64,000 nucleotides of DNA from Tubulanus polymorphus (taxonomy: Eukaryota > Nemertea > Palaeonemertea > Tubulaniformes > Tubulanidae), in the NCBI RefSeq assembly GCF_964204645.1, contig NC_134035.1, positions 2,058,001 through 2,122,000 on the forward strand. Direction: 5' to 3'. Position numbers and translations under genes: made by a program. The notes beneath the pieces were generated by a model. The model saw only the letters and a list, made by a program, of their open reading frames with translations. It ran no database searches and was not told the origin of the DNA. Each line of letters begins with the position of its first letter. The stretch's first letter is position 1. Shown here piece after piece: positions 31,501 through 43,700 of the stretch.

Positions 31501-32199
31501 GGAACGGTGATACCAGCATGAAAATGTTTTTTGCTTCTCACTCTCAAGTTTTGTCAGTATTTGAGATAATTTAGGATTTCTTTTGATACATAATCTTCTG
31601 ATTATCGGTCGAACAGGAAAGTGTAATTGATAACGGATAGAGCGAGATAGTTTTACACCATTACAGCCAGTACTTTATTCAATATACGTTGAGGATATTT
31701 ATCTCAACACGAGCGGCGGATGAAAAATGATGTGATCAGTGAAAACAGAAAGTAGAGAGTATAATATAAGTGCAAAAAGTTGTACTTACATCGCGTCAAA
31801 AAATTAACTAAATACCGCGGATCCACGGCGATATTCCGCCTAATCTCTTCAATGATTGTTAAATAAACAAATTGAGATGATGCTTACCTCCCGTAACTCC
31901 CCCTCCAACAGCCAAGGTTCAGATGAAAGAGATCGAAAAATAACCACAACTAGAAATCATTGTGATCTTGAAAGTATTTTGATATTTCAAAGCTCTTAAA
32001 AATGGAGGCACTACTCTCAAAGTCGTTATCAGGTCTGGAATACCACTAACTCAGTAAACAATTCAAACTTACTCTACGGCGTTGTAGCCGCGGCGACCGC
32101 CGTAACGGCATTTCGTCTCTCTGGAAAAACAAAACGATCAACATTGATTAAATCATCGAAACATTAAATGATTTCTTACTGTTTGGAGAATTCGGTATC

Positions 32200-32370
32200 A
32201 GAATAACTTGGTAGGACCGGAAAGGTTCAGGGATTCTATATGTGAATAGCTCGGTAGGACCGGAAAGGTTCAGGGATTCTATATGTGAATAGCTCGGTAG
32301 GACCGGAAAGGTTCAGGGATTCTTATATGTGAATAGCTCGGTAGGACCAGAGAGATTCAGGGATAATTCT
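32200..32370. repeat. 47-bp tandem repeat
   Basis: Four copies of GCTCGGTAGGACCGGAAAGG plus TTCAGGGATTCTATATGTGA. The parental gene's intron at 22530-22620 holds two inverse copies, so the array expanded after the inverted duplication. Confidence 0.75.
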
Positions 32371-32961
32371 TTTTCCGATGCAAATTTTGAAAACAATAAA
32401 ATATCCTCATAATCATTGGTGAACCACAATGATAATAATCTACATGACTTAAAACAGGAAATAATGGTCAAGTCTTCATGAATAACCATGAACTGTGGGT
32501 GCAGAGACGCGAAAATCACTTGAAAAGTGGTTTGAACGCTCGGACAACTGGAAACATTTAAAAATTTGTCAGTTTTTACCATAGTTTATCATTGTTACAA
32601 TGGTGGTTGTCACCTATGTTGAGGATTTACCGCTAGGGGCAACATTGAAACCCGGTCTATGAAATCGGGCCAAGGTTGAGGATTTACCCCTAGGAGAAAA
32701 TGATGTGGTCTATAAAACCCTGCCCAGATTATCGAACTTAAAATGATTTGACGCAAATCAAACTTACTTTCACGGCACCAACGCGGGCCCTTTTCGGGCT
32801 GGCTCAGGTGCAGGTGCGGCGACAACTGCAGCAGAGCTGCATTTTCTTCCTATAATATAATAACAATCATGATGTTAAGATTTAATTGATTAAAATTGAA
32901 TACGTCCTAAGATGTCACGGCGGCTGCAACATTTTCATTATCAGCTAATGAAGCGTGGGAT

Positions 32962-33499
32962 CGCCATCTGGTGGCGTAACTGGTGGGATCGCCATCTGGT
33001 GGACTTTGAGAATCTAGTTAAACTTATCAATTTGATCACAATCGAAATGGATATTTTCGATCATTTAGTTATAGAATTAACTCGTTTTGATGTTTTAACT
33101 CTACTGAGTCAAATCTTAACTGGAACTGGACCGCTTGGTATGCGTGTATTCAATATGTACAACTGAAAATACAAACGTTTCAGCTCTTATTTAGAATTCT
33201 TGGTTCCGCCCGGGCAAGTGAGATTTGCCATTTTTACATAAGTATATATAAACCCATCCACCAAAAATGTCTGGCTACAAACGGACATATCTAAAATAGG
33301 ATCATGAATATGTGTAGACTTACTATTTTCTGTGGCATCAGGGGCTACATTTTCTTCTCGACGATGTTGAGATTTAATTGATTAAAATCGAATATGTCTT
33401 ACCTTGAAATATCACGGCGGCTGCAACATTTTCGTTATTAGCTGATGAAGCGTAAAATTTCCATCTGGTGGCATAAATGGTGGGATCGCCATCTGGTGG
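32962..33499 (-). promoter_or_regulatory. Cluster of CTCF-core-like sites
   Basis: On the minus strand CCACCAGATGGCG occurs at 32962-32974, 32990-33002 and 33487-33499, matching the CCASYAGRKGGCG part of the CTCF consensus. A half-match lies near 33471. A similar site is at 525-537 on the plus strand. Binding is unproven; the copies could simply be repeat units. Confidence 0.35.
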
Positions 33500-33699
33500 T
33501 TTCGGTGACGCGATCGCCACCTGGTTAGTACAATATCAAATCTCATTGATGTTGAGATGATGCTTACCTCCCGTAACTCCCCCTCCGACAGCCGCCCGTC
33601 CACACGACGGGACCACCTCTGCGCAGCAGGGTGCGGCTGCCAGAGGGTCCGCTGCCTAGGGCGCCTAACTGGGAAGGCAGCAGTTGGAGCGGGGTCTGC

Positions 33700-34439
33700 A
33701 TTCGTTTATCTAGAGATCTGCATCAATTGGTGACATTGAGAATTCTTTCCTTCAGGTCGGCCAATTTTAAGTCTGCCGGCCTTTTCCTATTATAACTTTG
33801 TTACCCGCACCCAAATTTTTATTAGGGAATAGAGAAGTGTATCTGGGCTCTTCCCGGTGACCATTGAGTCGTCTCGGCTGTGTTACAAATAGCTTAGTTT
33901 CTTCTGTCATTCAACGTGCAGAAGTTGCGAGCGCGATAATTAGTTAAAACAAAGCGTAAAGAGGAGGCAGCCATATTATAACGTAGGAAGAAAAAGTATA
34001 ATTAGACTTCGATAATTTTGCAAAATGATTTATTTCATTAGAATTGAAATGGAGACGTTCATTACCAATTCGGAGCAAACTTAGATTAAAATCTAGCAAA
34101 ATTAGATTACGATTGAAATGGACGTTCATAACCATATTTCCAAATGGGTTTTACTTCCCAGAATTTAGCTGTGTCGTTATTAAGACTGTCGTTAAAACTA
34201 TTGTTTTCTGTATGAATTCTGAGCCCTTTACTATTTCCTCCGTGAAGGGCGGACAACGTTATAGTTCGATTCAAATGCAGTAGAATCTTATGGTTTTTGT
34301 GTGGTGTCTATAATTTTAGAATGTGCGTATCTAACACTTACTTTTGTATCAATACCCGGTTAATGATGCATCGGTTATTATCATACGAATCTTTTTTCAC
34401 TTTGGGATAAGTTGAATACCGCCCCAGTTTAGTAATACA
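33700..34439. other. No gene seen
   Basis: AT-rich sequence between the inverted copy and the 39-bp array. It has only short open frames without splice or codon support. Confidence 0.4.
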
Positions 34440-37400
34440 AGAATCTTCTTTTTGAAGTAAGATAAACTGCACCTGTTGGAATCACTTTGGGGTAAGATTA
34501 AAGCTCTCAACCCCTGTTTAGCAATACATGAATCTGTACTTTGTGCTAATATAAGCTTTTCACTTTTGACCTATATAAACTGCACCTGTAAAAATATTTC
34601 CACTTTGGGGTAAGATAAGCTACCCCTGTTAGAATCTCGTCTCTTTAGGGTAAGATAAACTACCCCTGTTAGAATCTTTTTATTATTAGGGTTACTACCC
34701 CTGTTAGAATCTCTTTGGGGTATTACAGAATACCCCTGTTAGAATCTCCTTTCTCTTTGGGGTAAGATAAACTACCCATGTTTATTTTAGTAATACAAGA
34801 ATCTTTTTGGGTAAAAGATCAATATACTGCTCCTGTAAGAGTAAGAATCCCTTCTCTTTTGGGGTAAGATAAACGCTACAAACCTTGTTTAGTAATACAT
34901 GAATCTTTTCTTTTTGGGGAAAGATAAACTGTTCATGTAAGAGTCTATTCTTACTTTGGGGTAAGATAAACTACCCCTGCAAGAAACTTTTTCCGTTGGG
35001 GTAAGATAAATGTAACCCCTGTAAAAATGTTTCACTTGGGGTAAGATAAGCTTGATGTATGTTAAGTACCCTTGAGGAGAGGTATGGCTAACTAGATGAG
35101 TTCAAACCCCAAACAATCTTCTCTTTGGGGTAAGACATACTTCCCCTGTCAGAATCTTTGGGGTAAGATAAGCTACAACCCCTGTTTATTCAGTGAATCT
35201 TCTCTTTGGGGTAAGATAAGCTACCCTGTTTATTCAGTGAATCTTTTCTTTGGGGGTAAGATAAGCTACACCTGTAAGAATCTCTTTTCTCCTACGGGTA
35301 GGATAGATAATTAATAAATGAATAAATAAGCTTGGTGTATGTTATGTATAGCTATCCTTGAGGAGAGGGATGGCTTACTAGTTTGAGCTCAGTGAGTTAA
35401 AACCCCAATCTTCTTTTTGGGGCGAGATAAGCTTCCCCTGTAAGAATCTTATTACTTTGGGGTAGGTTAAGCTACAAACCCTGTTTAGTAAGGCATGAAT
35501 CTGTACTTTGTGGTGATATATGCTTTTAACCTAGATAAACTAGTCCTGTAAAAGTGTTTATTTTTTACCTTTTGGGTAAGATAAACTACAACCCTTGTTT
35601 ATTAATACATGAATCTTTTCTTCTTTTTGGGGAAAGATAAACTGTTCATGTAAGAATCTATTTTTACTTTAGGGTAAGATAAGCTAACCTGTTTATTCAG
35701 TGAATCTTCTCTTTGGGGTAAGATAAGCTACCCCTGTAAGAATCGTATTATACTTTGGGGTAGGTTAAGCTACAAACCCTGTTTAGTAAGGCATGAATCT
35801 GTAGTGGTGATATATGCTTTTCACTTTTGACCTAGATAAAATAGTCCTGTAAAAGTGTTTTTTTTACCTTTTGGGTAAAATAAACTACAACCCTTGTTTA
35901 GTTATACATGAATCTTTTCTTTTTGGGGAAAGTAAACTGTTCATGTAAGAATCTTTTCTTACTTTGGGGTAAGATAAACTACCCCTGCAACAAACTTTTT
36001 CCGTTGGGATAAGATAAATGTAACCCCTGTAAAAATGTTTCACTTGGGGTAAGATAAGCTTGATGTATGTTAAGTACCCTTGAGGAGAGGTATGGCTAAC
36101 TAGATGAGTTCAAACCCCAAACAATCTTCTCTTTGGGGTAAGACATACTTCCCCTGTGAGAATCTTTGGGGTAAGATAAGCTACCCTGTTTATTCAGTGA
36201 ATCTTCTCTTTGGGGTAAGATAAACTACCCCTGTAAGAATCTGTTTATTTTGGGGGAAAACAAACTGCTCCTGTAAGAATCTCTTCTCTTTGGGGTAAGA
36301 TAAGCTACCCCTGGAAAAATGTTTTCACTTCGGGGCAAGATAAACTGCTAAACTGCTCCTGTTAGAATCTCTTTGCCCTGTGGGGTAAGATAAACTACCC
36401 CTGTTAGAATCTCATTTCTCTCATAAGCAGCAACATTTCTTAGAAAAATATCTATCGTAAAAATACAAGACAAACTGCTCCTGTATCTTTTCTTCACTTT
36501 GGGGTAAGATGAGCTACCCCTGTAAGAATCATATCACTTTTGGGTAAACTACTCCTAGAATCTCATTTCTCCTACGGGTAAGATAAATATAACATTATTA
36601 ATAAAAGAAAAACTTGTCAGAATCTTTTCTTCACTTTGAGGTAAGATAGGCTACAACCCCTGTAAAAATGTTTCACTTGGGGTAAGATAAGCTCGGTGTA
36701 TGTTATGTACCCTTGAGGAGAGGTAAGGCTTACTAGTTTGAGCTCAGTCTGTGAATTCAAACCCCGATCTTCTTTTCGGGGTAAGATAAGCTACCCCTGT
36801 AAGAATCTGTTTACTTTGGGGTAAGATAAACTACCCCTGTAAGAATCTTTTACCTTTGGGGTAAGATAAATATAACCCCTATTTATTTAGTAATACATGA
36901 ATCTTCTCTTTGGGGTAAGATAAACTGCCCCTGTAAGAATCTGTTTACTTTGGGGTAAGATAAACTGCCCCTGTAAGAATCTGTTTACTTTGGGGTAAGA
37001 TAAGCTATTCCTGTAAGAATCTCTTTTACCTTTGGAGTAAGATAAGCTACCGTGTAAGAATTTTTTACTTTGGGGTAAGATAAGCTATCCCTGTAAGAAT
37101 CATTTTACTATGGGGTAAGATAAACTACCCCTGTAAGAATCTTTTACCTTTGGAGTAAGATAAGCTACCCCTGTAAGAATCTTTTACTTTGGGGTAAGAT
37201 AAACTACCCCTGTAAGAATCTTTTACCTTTGGAGTAAGATAAGCTACCCCTGTAAGAATCTTTTACTTTGGGGTAAGATAAGCTACCCCTGTAAGAATCT
37301 TTTACTTTGGGGTAAGATAAACTACCCCTGTAAGAATCTTTTACCTTTGGAGTAAGATAAGCTACCCCTGTAAGAATCTTTTACTTTGGGGTAAGATAAG

Positions 37401-38125
37401 CTACCCCTGTAAGAATCTTTTACTATGGGGTAAGATAAACTACCCCTGTAAGAATCTCTTTTCTCTTTGGAGTAAGATAAGCTACCCCTGTAAGAATCTT
37501 TTACTTTGGGGTAAGATGAATATAACCCCTATTTATTTAGCAATACATGATCTTCTCTTTGGGGTAAGATAAACTACCCCTGTCAGAATCTTTTACTTTG
37601 GGGTAAGATAAACTACCCCTGTCAGAATCTTTTACTTTGGGGTAAGATGAATATAACCCCTATTTAGTAATACATGAATCTTCACTTTGGGGTAAGATGA
37701 GCTACCCCTGTCAGAATCATTTCACTATGGGGTAAGATAAGCCACCCCTGTTAGAATCTCATTTTTCCTACGGGTAAGATAAATATAACATAAGAAATAC
37801 AAGACAAGCTGCTCCTGTAAGAATCTTTTACTTTGGGGTAAAATAAGCTATCCCTGTAAGAATCTTTTACTTTGGGGTAAGATAAGCTATCCCTGTAAGA
37901 ATCATTTTACTATGGGGTAAGATAAACTACCCCTGTAAGAATCTCTTTTCTCTTTGGAGTAAGATAAGCTACCCCTGTAAGAATCTTTTACTTTGGGGTA
38001 AGATGAATATAACCCCTATTTATTTAGTAATACATGGATCTTCTCTTTGGAGTAAGATAAGCTCCACAAGAATCATTTCTTCACTTTGGGGTAAGATAAA
38101 CTATATCCCCTATATATAAAAATGC
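34440..38125. repeat. 3.7-kb array of a 39-bp hairpin minisatellite
   Basis: The unit is CTTTGGGGTAAGATAAGC, TACCCCTG, TAAGAATCTTTTA. Period is exactly 39 bp where clean (for example 37266 and 37305). Each unit holds GGGGTA and TACCCC as 6-bp inverse arms around an 8-nt loop. Units are diverged and longer before 36.7 kb and most uniform at 37.0-38.0 kb. A longer block (about 1 kb, 34960-35180 resembling 35980-36180) is also repeated. GTAAGA/GTAAGT-like donor motifs occur twice per unit. Confidence 0.85.
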
Positions 38126-38372
38126 CGAGATATTCGTTTCATTAATTGGTAGTAATTGTTAATGAGTTTACAGTACGATGCAGTTATTCATGTTAAAAGT
38201 TCAGGCATTAGCCTTTCTCTATGTATGAAGTTGCACTCGCTTTCTGCATCTTATCCAGGAATATTTTCAATATTTTTGATGTAAGTATGTTTACAACATA
38301 CTCACTACAACTAAACCAAGCTTTTATCTTGGATGTAAAACTAAGCGTGTTCGTTAGTTCAAAGAGTATGAC

Positions 38373-38975
38373 TACTCATTCGTTAGTTCAAGTATACGAC
38401 TACTCATTCGTTAGTTCAAGTATACGACTACTCATTCGTTAGTTCAAGTATACGACAACTCATTCGTTAGTTCAAGTATACGACAACTCATTCGTTAGTT
38501 CAAGTATACGACTACTCATTCGTTAGTTCAAGTATACGACTACTCATTCGTTAGTTCAAGTATACGACTACTCATTCGTTAGTTCAAGTATACGACTACT
38601 CATTCGTTAGTTCAAGTATACGACTACTCATTCGTTAGTTCAAGTATACGACTACTCATTCGTTAGTTCAAGTATACGACTACTCATTCGTTAGTTCAAG
38701 TATACGACTACTCATTCGTTAGTTCAAGTATACGACTACTCATTCGTTAGTTCAAGTATACGACTACTCATTCGTTAGTTCAAGTATACGACTACTCATT
38801 CGTTAGTTCAAGTATACGACTACTCATTCGTTAGTTCAAGTATACGACTACTCATTCGTTAGTTCAAGTATACGACTACTCATTCGTTAGTTCAAGTATA
38901 CGACTACTCATTCGTTAGTTCAAGTATACGACTACTCATTCGTTAGTTCAAGTATACGACTACTCATTCGTTATT
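38373..38975. repeat. 28-bp tandem repeat, about 21 copies
   Basis: Units of TACTCATTCGTTAGTTCAAG plus TATACGAC, exactly 28 bp apart and nearly invariant except for ACAACTC variants at about 38454 and 38482. There are no spacers between units. Likely recent expansion. Confidence 0.9.
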
Positions 38976-40159
38976 TCGTAGGTCAAATTAGTTGACTACG
39001 TGTGTTTTGCTGCTGGTTACCCTTTTTTTGCCTTCGATCTATCTGAAGATACCTTCGCCTCTTCCATGCTCTCCTCTGTCCGTGCTTCACTGCTTCTGCG
39101 CTGTTCCACGGTTTATGCTGCGGCGCTGTGATCTGAGCCTCTGTCGACTGTATGCGTCTGCTTTTGCCAGTAAGTACCCTTTTATTTTTTTGGTGGGTCC
39201 CGGGATGTTTTTTATCGATTTTTTCTCCGCTGCGGTACATTGCCAAGTCACTTTTTTGAACTCGATAAATTGGCGTGAGCCTCGGGATAACGATGATAAT
39301 TATTATCATCCGAATATGTGTTGCAGTGTTGCGACACTTTAACTGTGGACCGTTGATGGTCTTTATATATATTTATGTGGCTTGGCAATTAGATCTAGTT
39401 GGGGGCCCTTGGACTTCAATATGTTTTGGGGGGCCCCACCCACCCGTTATAACAATGTGATGATGAGGTCAACTATATATATTTTCATCTATTTCACAAT
39501 GAAATAGATTGCTAAAGGTTTACGGTTTTCCTGAAACCAGATTTCATTACGCAGTTTAACTGCCATCTTATGTAAAAAGTTTTAAAATCTGATCTAATGT
39601 TGAATGCAGAGTTTTGCTGTACTCTGATATTTTGCGATGAAATAGATTGCTGAAGGTTTACAGTTTTTACTGAAACCAGATTTCATTGAGATTTTTTTCC
39701 CTTCGATCTATCTGAAGATACCTTCGCCGTTTTTTACTGAAACCAGATTTTATTACGCAGTATAACTGCCATCTTATGTAAATAGATTCAATAATACAAA
39801 CTGACTTAATGTTTAGATCAGTTGTAACTGAGGGCGTAACCTTGGTATTTTTACTGTACATGAAAACATTCCTGTGAAGAAATGTTTTACCCTGTTAACT
39901 TTTTAATATTGATATCGCGATAAACTTATTGATATCGCGATAAACTTGTTCCTCTCATATTATCACATTTTACCCGCCCAATATAGGATTCTTGTTTATT
40001 TGGTTCAGGGATATACCACGGGTTAGTTGAGGGATTTTTATGCCGCAGTGGAGCTTTATTGTAATCATAAATGGTTTTTGTTCGATTATATTTCGTAAAA
40101 GGCTTTACCCGGACCATCCTTTTACTTGTCTCGATTCGTCGTCGTCGTCGTCGAACCCG
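38976..40159. other. Spacer with duplicated segment; possible first exon
   Basis: TTCGATCTATCTGAAGATAC occurs at about 39035 and 39703, and ACTGAAACCAGATTTCATT-type blocks recur at 39530-39740. CTTTTGCCA then GTAAGTACC at 39170 is a strong donor and might end a first exon of the downstream transcript. No protein gene is supported. Confidence 0.35.
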
Positions 40160-40215
40160 GATCCGCTACCATCGCGATATTCCGCTTATGATCGTTTACG
40201 TTTTGATTAAAGTAG

Positions 40216-40431
40216 CGATCGACTGGCTCTGCTATCATTTACCGTCAACGTGCGGTGGTCAACTGAACCTAATGTCAACTCACCGCGTGATAAACTGGCT
40301 CTGCTATCATTTACCGTCAACGCGCAGTGGTCAACTGAATCTACTGTCAACTCACCACGCGATCGACTGGCACTGCTATCATTTACCGTCAACACCCGGT
40401 GGTCATCTAACCCTGCGATCAACTCAGTACT
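40216..40431. repeat. 72-bp tandem repeat in the first array exon
   Basis: Three units with TGCTATCATTTACCGTCAAC at 40230, 40302 and 40374. The segment from about 40390 to 40740 recurs at 47830-48185, so the 5' part of the transcript unit was duplicated downstream. Confidence 0.8.
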
Positions 40432-40784
40432 GTCAACTCAAACTGCGGTCAACGCTACTCTCAGCTAAATGTCGACTCAATGGTCAGATCTTATGTCAAC
40501 TCTATCTTGGAGTCATTCAGTCTTATTACTCCACCAACATTCAACGGTCAACTGGGCAAACAACTCAAGCAAATCAGGTAATTATCTTTCTCATCACTTC
40601 TCACTTTAAAATTTGTAGTTTTGTGTAATATTTTGATGTGTTTGAAATCTGTATTTATATTTTGTTTTATCATTTCAGTTTCTCCAATTTGCTGTTGTTA
40701 CTATGAACCGGAAAACACTGCTTCGCAAAAACAACGTCGTACAGTGTGAACAAATCTGATAATCAAAATCCACTATATTGCTAT

Positions 40785-43700
40785 CAGTTGCGTCTCGTGG
40801 ACAGTATCGCTATCAGTTCCATCTCGTGGACGGTATCGCTATCAGTTGCGTCTCGTGGACGGTATCGCTATCAGTTGCATCTCATGGACAGTATCGCTAT
40901 CAGTTGCGTCTCGTGGACGGTATCGCTATCAGTTGCGTCTCGTGGACGGTATCGCTATCAGTTGCGTCTCGTGGACGGTATCGCTATCAGTTGCATCTCG
41001 TGGACGGTATCGCTATCAGTTGCGTCTCGTGGACGGTATCGCTATCAGTTGCGTCTCGTGGACGGTATCGCTATCAGTTGCGTCTCGTGGACGGTATCGC
41101 TATCAGTTGCGTCTCGTGGACGGTATCGCTATCAGTTGCGTCTCGTGGACAGTATCGCTATCAGTTGCGTCTCGTGGACGGTATCGCGTTCAGTTGCGTC
41201 TCGTGGACAGTATCGCTATCAGTTCCATCAACTGGACAAACAACTCAAGCAAATCAGGTAATTATCTTTCTCATCACTTCTCACTTTAAAATTTGTAGTT
41301 TTGTGTAATATTTTGATGTGTTTGAAATCTGTATTTATATTTTGTTTTATCATTTCAGTTTCTCCAATTTGCTGTTGTTACTATGAACCGGAAAACACTG
41401 CTTCGCAAAAACAATGTCGTACAGTGTGAACAAATCTGATCAATCAAAATCCACTATATTGCTATCAGTTGCATCTCGTGGACAGTACTGCTATCAGTTG
41501 CATCTCGTGGACGGTATCGCTATCAGTTGCATCTCGTGGACGGTATCGCTATCAGTTGCGTCTCGTGGACGGTATCGCTATCAGTTGCGTCTCGTGGACG
41601 GTATCGCTATCAGTTGCGTCTCGTGGACGGTATCGCTATCAGTTGCGTCTCGTGGACGGTATCGCTATCAGTTGCGTCTCGTGGACGGTATCGCTATCTG
41701 TTGCGTCTCGTGGACGGTATCGCTATCAGTTGCATCTCGTGGACAGTATTGCTATCAGTTGCATCTCGTGGACGGTATCGCTATCAGTTGCATCTCGTGG
41801 ACGGTATCGCTATCAGTTGCGTCTCGTGGACGGTTTCGCTATCAGTTGCGTCTCGTGGACAGTATCGCTATCAGTTCCATCAACTGGACAAACAACTCAA
41901 GCAAATCAGGTAATTATCTTTCTCATCACTTCTCACTTTAAAATTTGTAGTTTTGTGTAATATTTTGATGTGTTTGAAATCTGTATTTATATTTTGTTTT
42001 ATCATTTCAGTTTCTCCAATTTGCTGTTGTTACTATGAACCGGAAAACACTGCTTCGCAAAAACAATGTCGTACAGTGTGAACAAATCTGATCAATCAAA
42101 ATCCACTATATTGCTATCAGTTGCATCTCGTGGACAGTATTGCTATCAGTTGCATCTCGTGGACGGTATCGCTATCAGTTGCGTCTCGTGGACGGTATCG
42201 CTATCAGTTGCGTCTCGTGGACGGTATCGCTATCAGTTGCGTCTCGTGGACGGTATCGCTATCAGTTGCGTCTCGTGGACGGTTTCGCTATCAGTTGCGT
42301 CTCGTGGACGGTATCGCTATCAGTTGCGTCTCGTGGACGGTATCGCTATCAGTTGCGTCTCGTGGACGGTATCGCTATCAGTTGCGTCTCGTGGACGGTA
42401 TCGCTATCAGTTGCGTCTCGTGGACGGTATCGCTATCTGTTGCGTCTCGTGGACGGTATCGCTATCAGTTGCGTCTCGTGGACGGTATCGCTATCAGTTG
42501 CATCTCGTGGACGGTATCGCTATCAGTTGCATCTCGTGGACGGTATCGCTATCAGTTGCGTCTCGTGGACGGTATCGCTATCAGTTGCGTCTCGTGGACA
42601 GTATCGCTATCAGTTGCGTCTCGTGGACGGTATCGCGTTCAGTTGCGTCTCGTGGACAGTATCGCTATCAGTTCCATCAACTGGACAAACAACTCAAGCA
42701 AATCAGGTAATTATCTTTCTCATCACTTCTCACTTTAAAATTTGTAGTTTTGTGTAATATTTTGATGTGTTTGAAATCTGTATTTATATTTTGTTTTATC
42801 ATTTCAGTTTCTCCAATTTGCTGTTGTTACTATGAACCGGAAAACACTGCTTCGCAAAAACAATGTCGTACAGTGTGAACAAATCTGATCAATCAAAATC
42901 CACTATATTGCTATCAGTTGCATCTCGTGGACAGTATTGCTATCAGTTGCATCTCGTGGACGGTATCGCTATCAGTTGCGTCTCGTGGACAGTATCGCTA
43001 TCAGTTGCGTCTCGTGGACGGTATCGCTATCAATTGCATCTCGTGGACGGTATCGCTATCAGTTGCATCTCGTGGACGGTATCGCTATCAGTTGCGTCTC
43101 GTGGACGGTTTCGCTATCAGTTGCGTCTCGTGGACAGTATCGCTATCAGTTCCATCAACTGGACAAACAACTCAAGCAAATCAGGTAATTATCTTTCTCA
43201 TCACTTCTCACTTTAAAATTTGTAGTTTTGTGTAATATTTTGATGTGTTTGAAATCTGTATTTATATTTTGTTTTATCATTTCAGTTTCTCCAATTTGCT
43301 GTTGTTACTATGAACCGGAAAACACTGCTTCGCAAAAACAATGTCGTACAGTGTGAACAAATCTGATCAATCAAAATCCACTATATTGCTATCAGTTGCA
43401 TCTCGTGGACAGTATCGCTATCAGTTGCATCTCGTGGACGGTATCGCTATCAGTTGCATCTCGTGGACGGTATCGCTATCAGTTGCGTCTCGTGGACGGT
43501 ATCGCTATCAGTTGCGTCTCGTGGACGGTATCGCTATCAGTTGCGTCTCGTGGACGGTTTCGCTATCAGTTGCGTCTCGTGGACGGTATCGCTATCAGTT
43601 GCGTCTCGTGGACGGTATCGCTATCAGTTGCGTCTCGTGGACGGTATCGCTATCTGTTGCGTCTCGTGGACGGTATCGCTATCAGTTGCGTCTCGTGGAC

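Larger units (their letters stand above)
31790..33699 (-). pseudogene. Inverted, rearranged copy of the 3' half of the micro-exon gene
   Basis: Relatives of five parental exons lie here on the minus strand in scrambled order. 33568-33699: 3' part of the 26050 exon. 33324-33357: shortened 23344 exon (GAAGAAAATGTAGCC...) that has lost its pyrimidine tract. 32768-32849: a fusion of the 23344 and 21528 exons. 32073-32120: the 22699 exon, in frame as RDEMPLRRSPRLQRRR with both splice sites. 31888-31934: the 26050 exon with an internal deletion. 31790-31855: the 23953 exon, full length and open but with acceptor AG changed to AA. The mixed state (some exons intact, others broken or reordered) indicates a decaying duplicate; expression cannot be excluded. 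Confidence 0.75.

Noticed and set aside
38373-38975. CRISPR-like array of 28-bp repeats
   Set aside because: Units abut directly with no spacers, and the sequence is clearly eukaryotic; it is a minisatellite.
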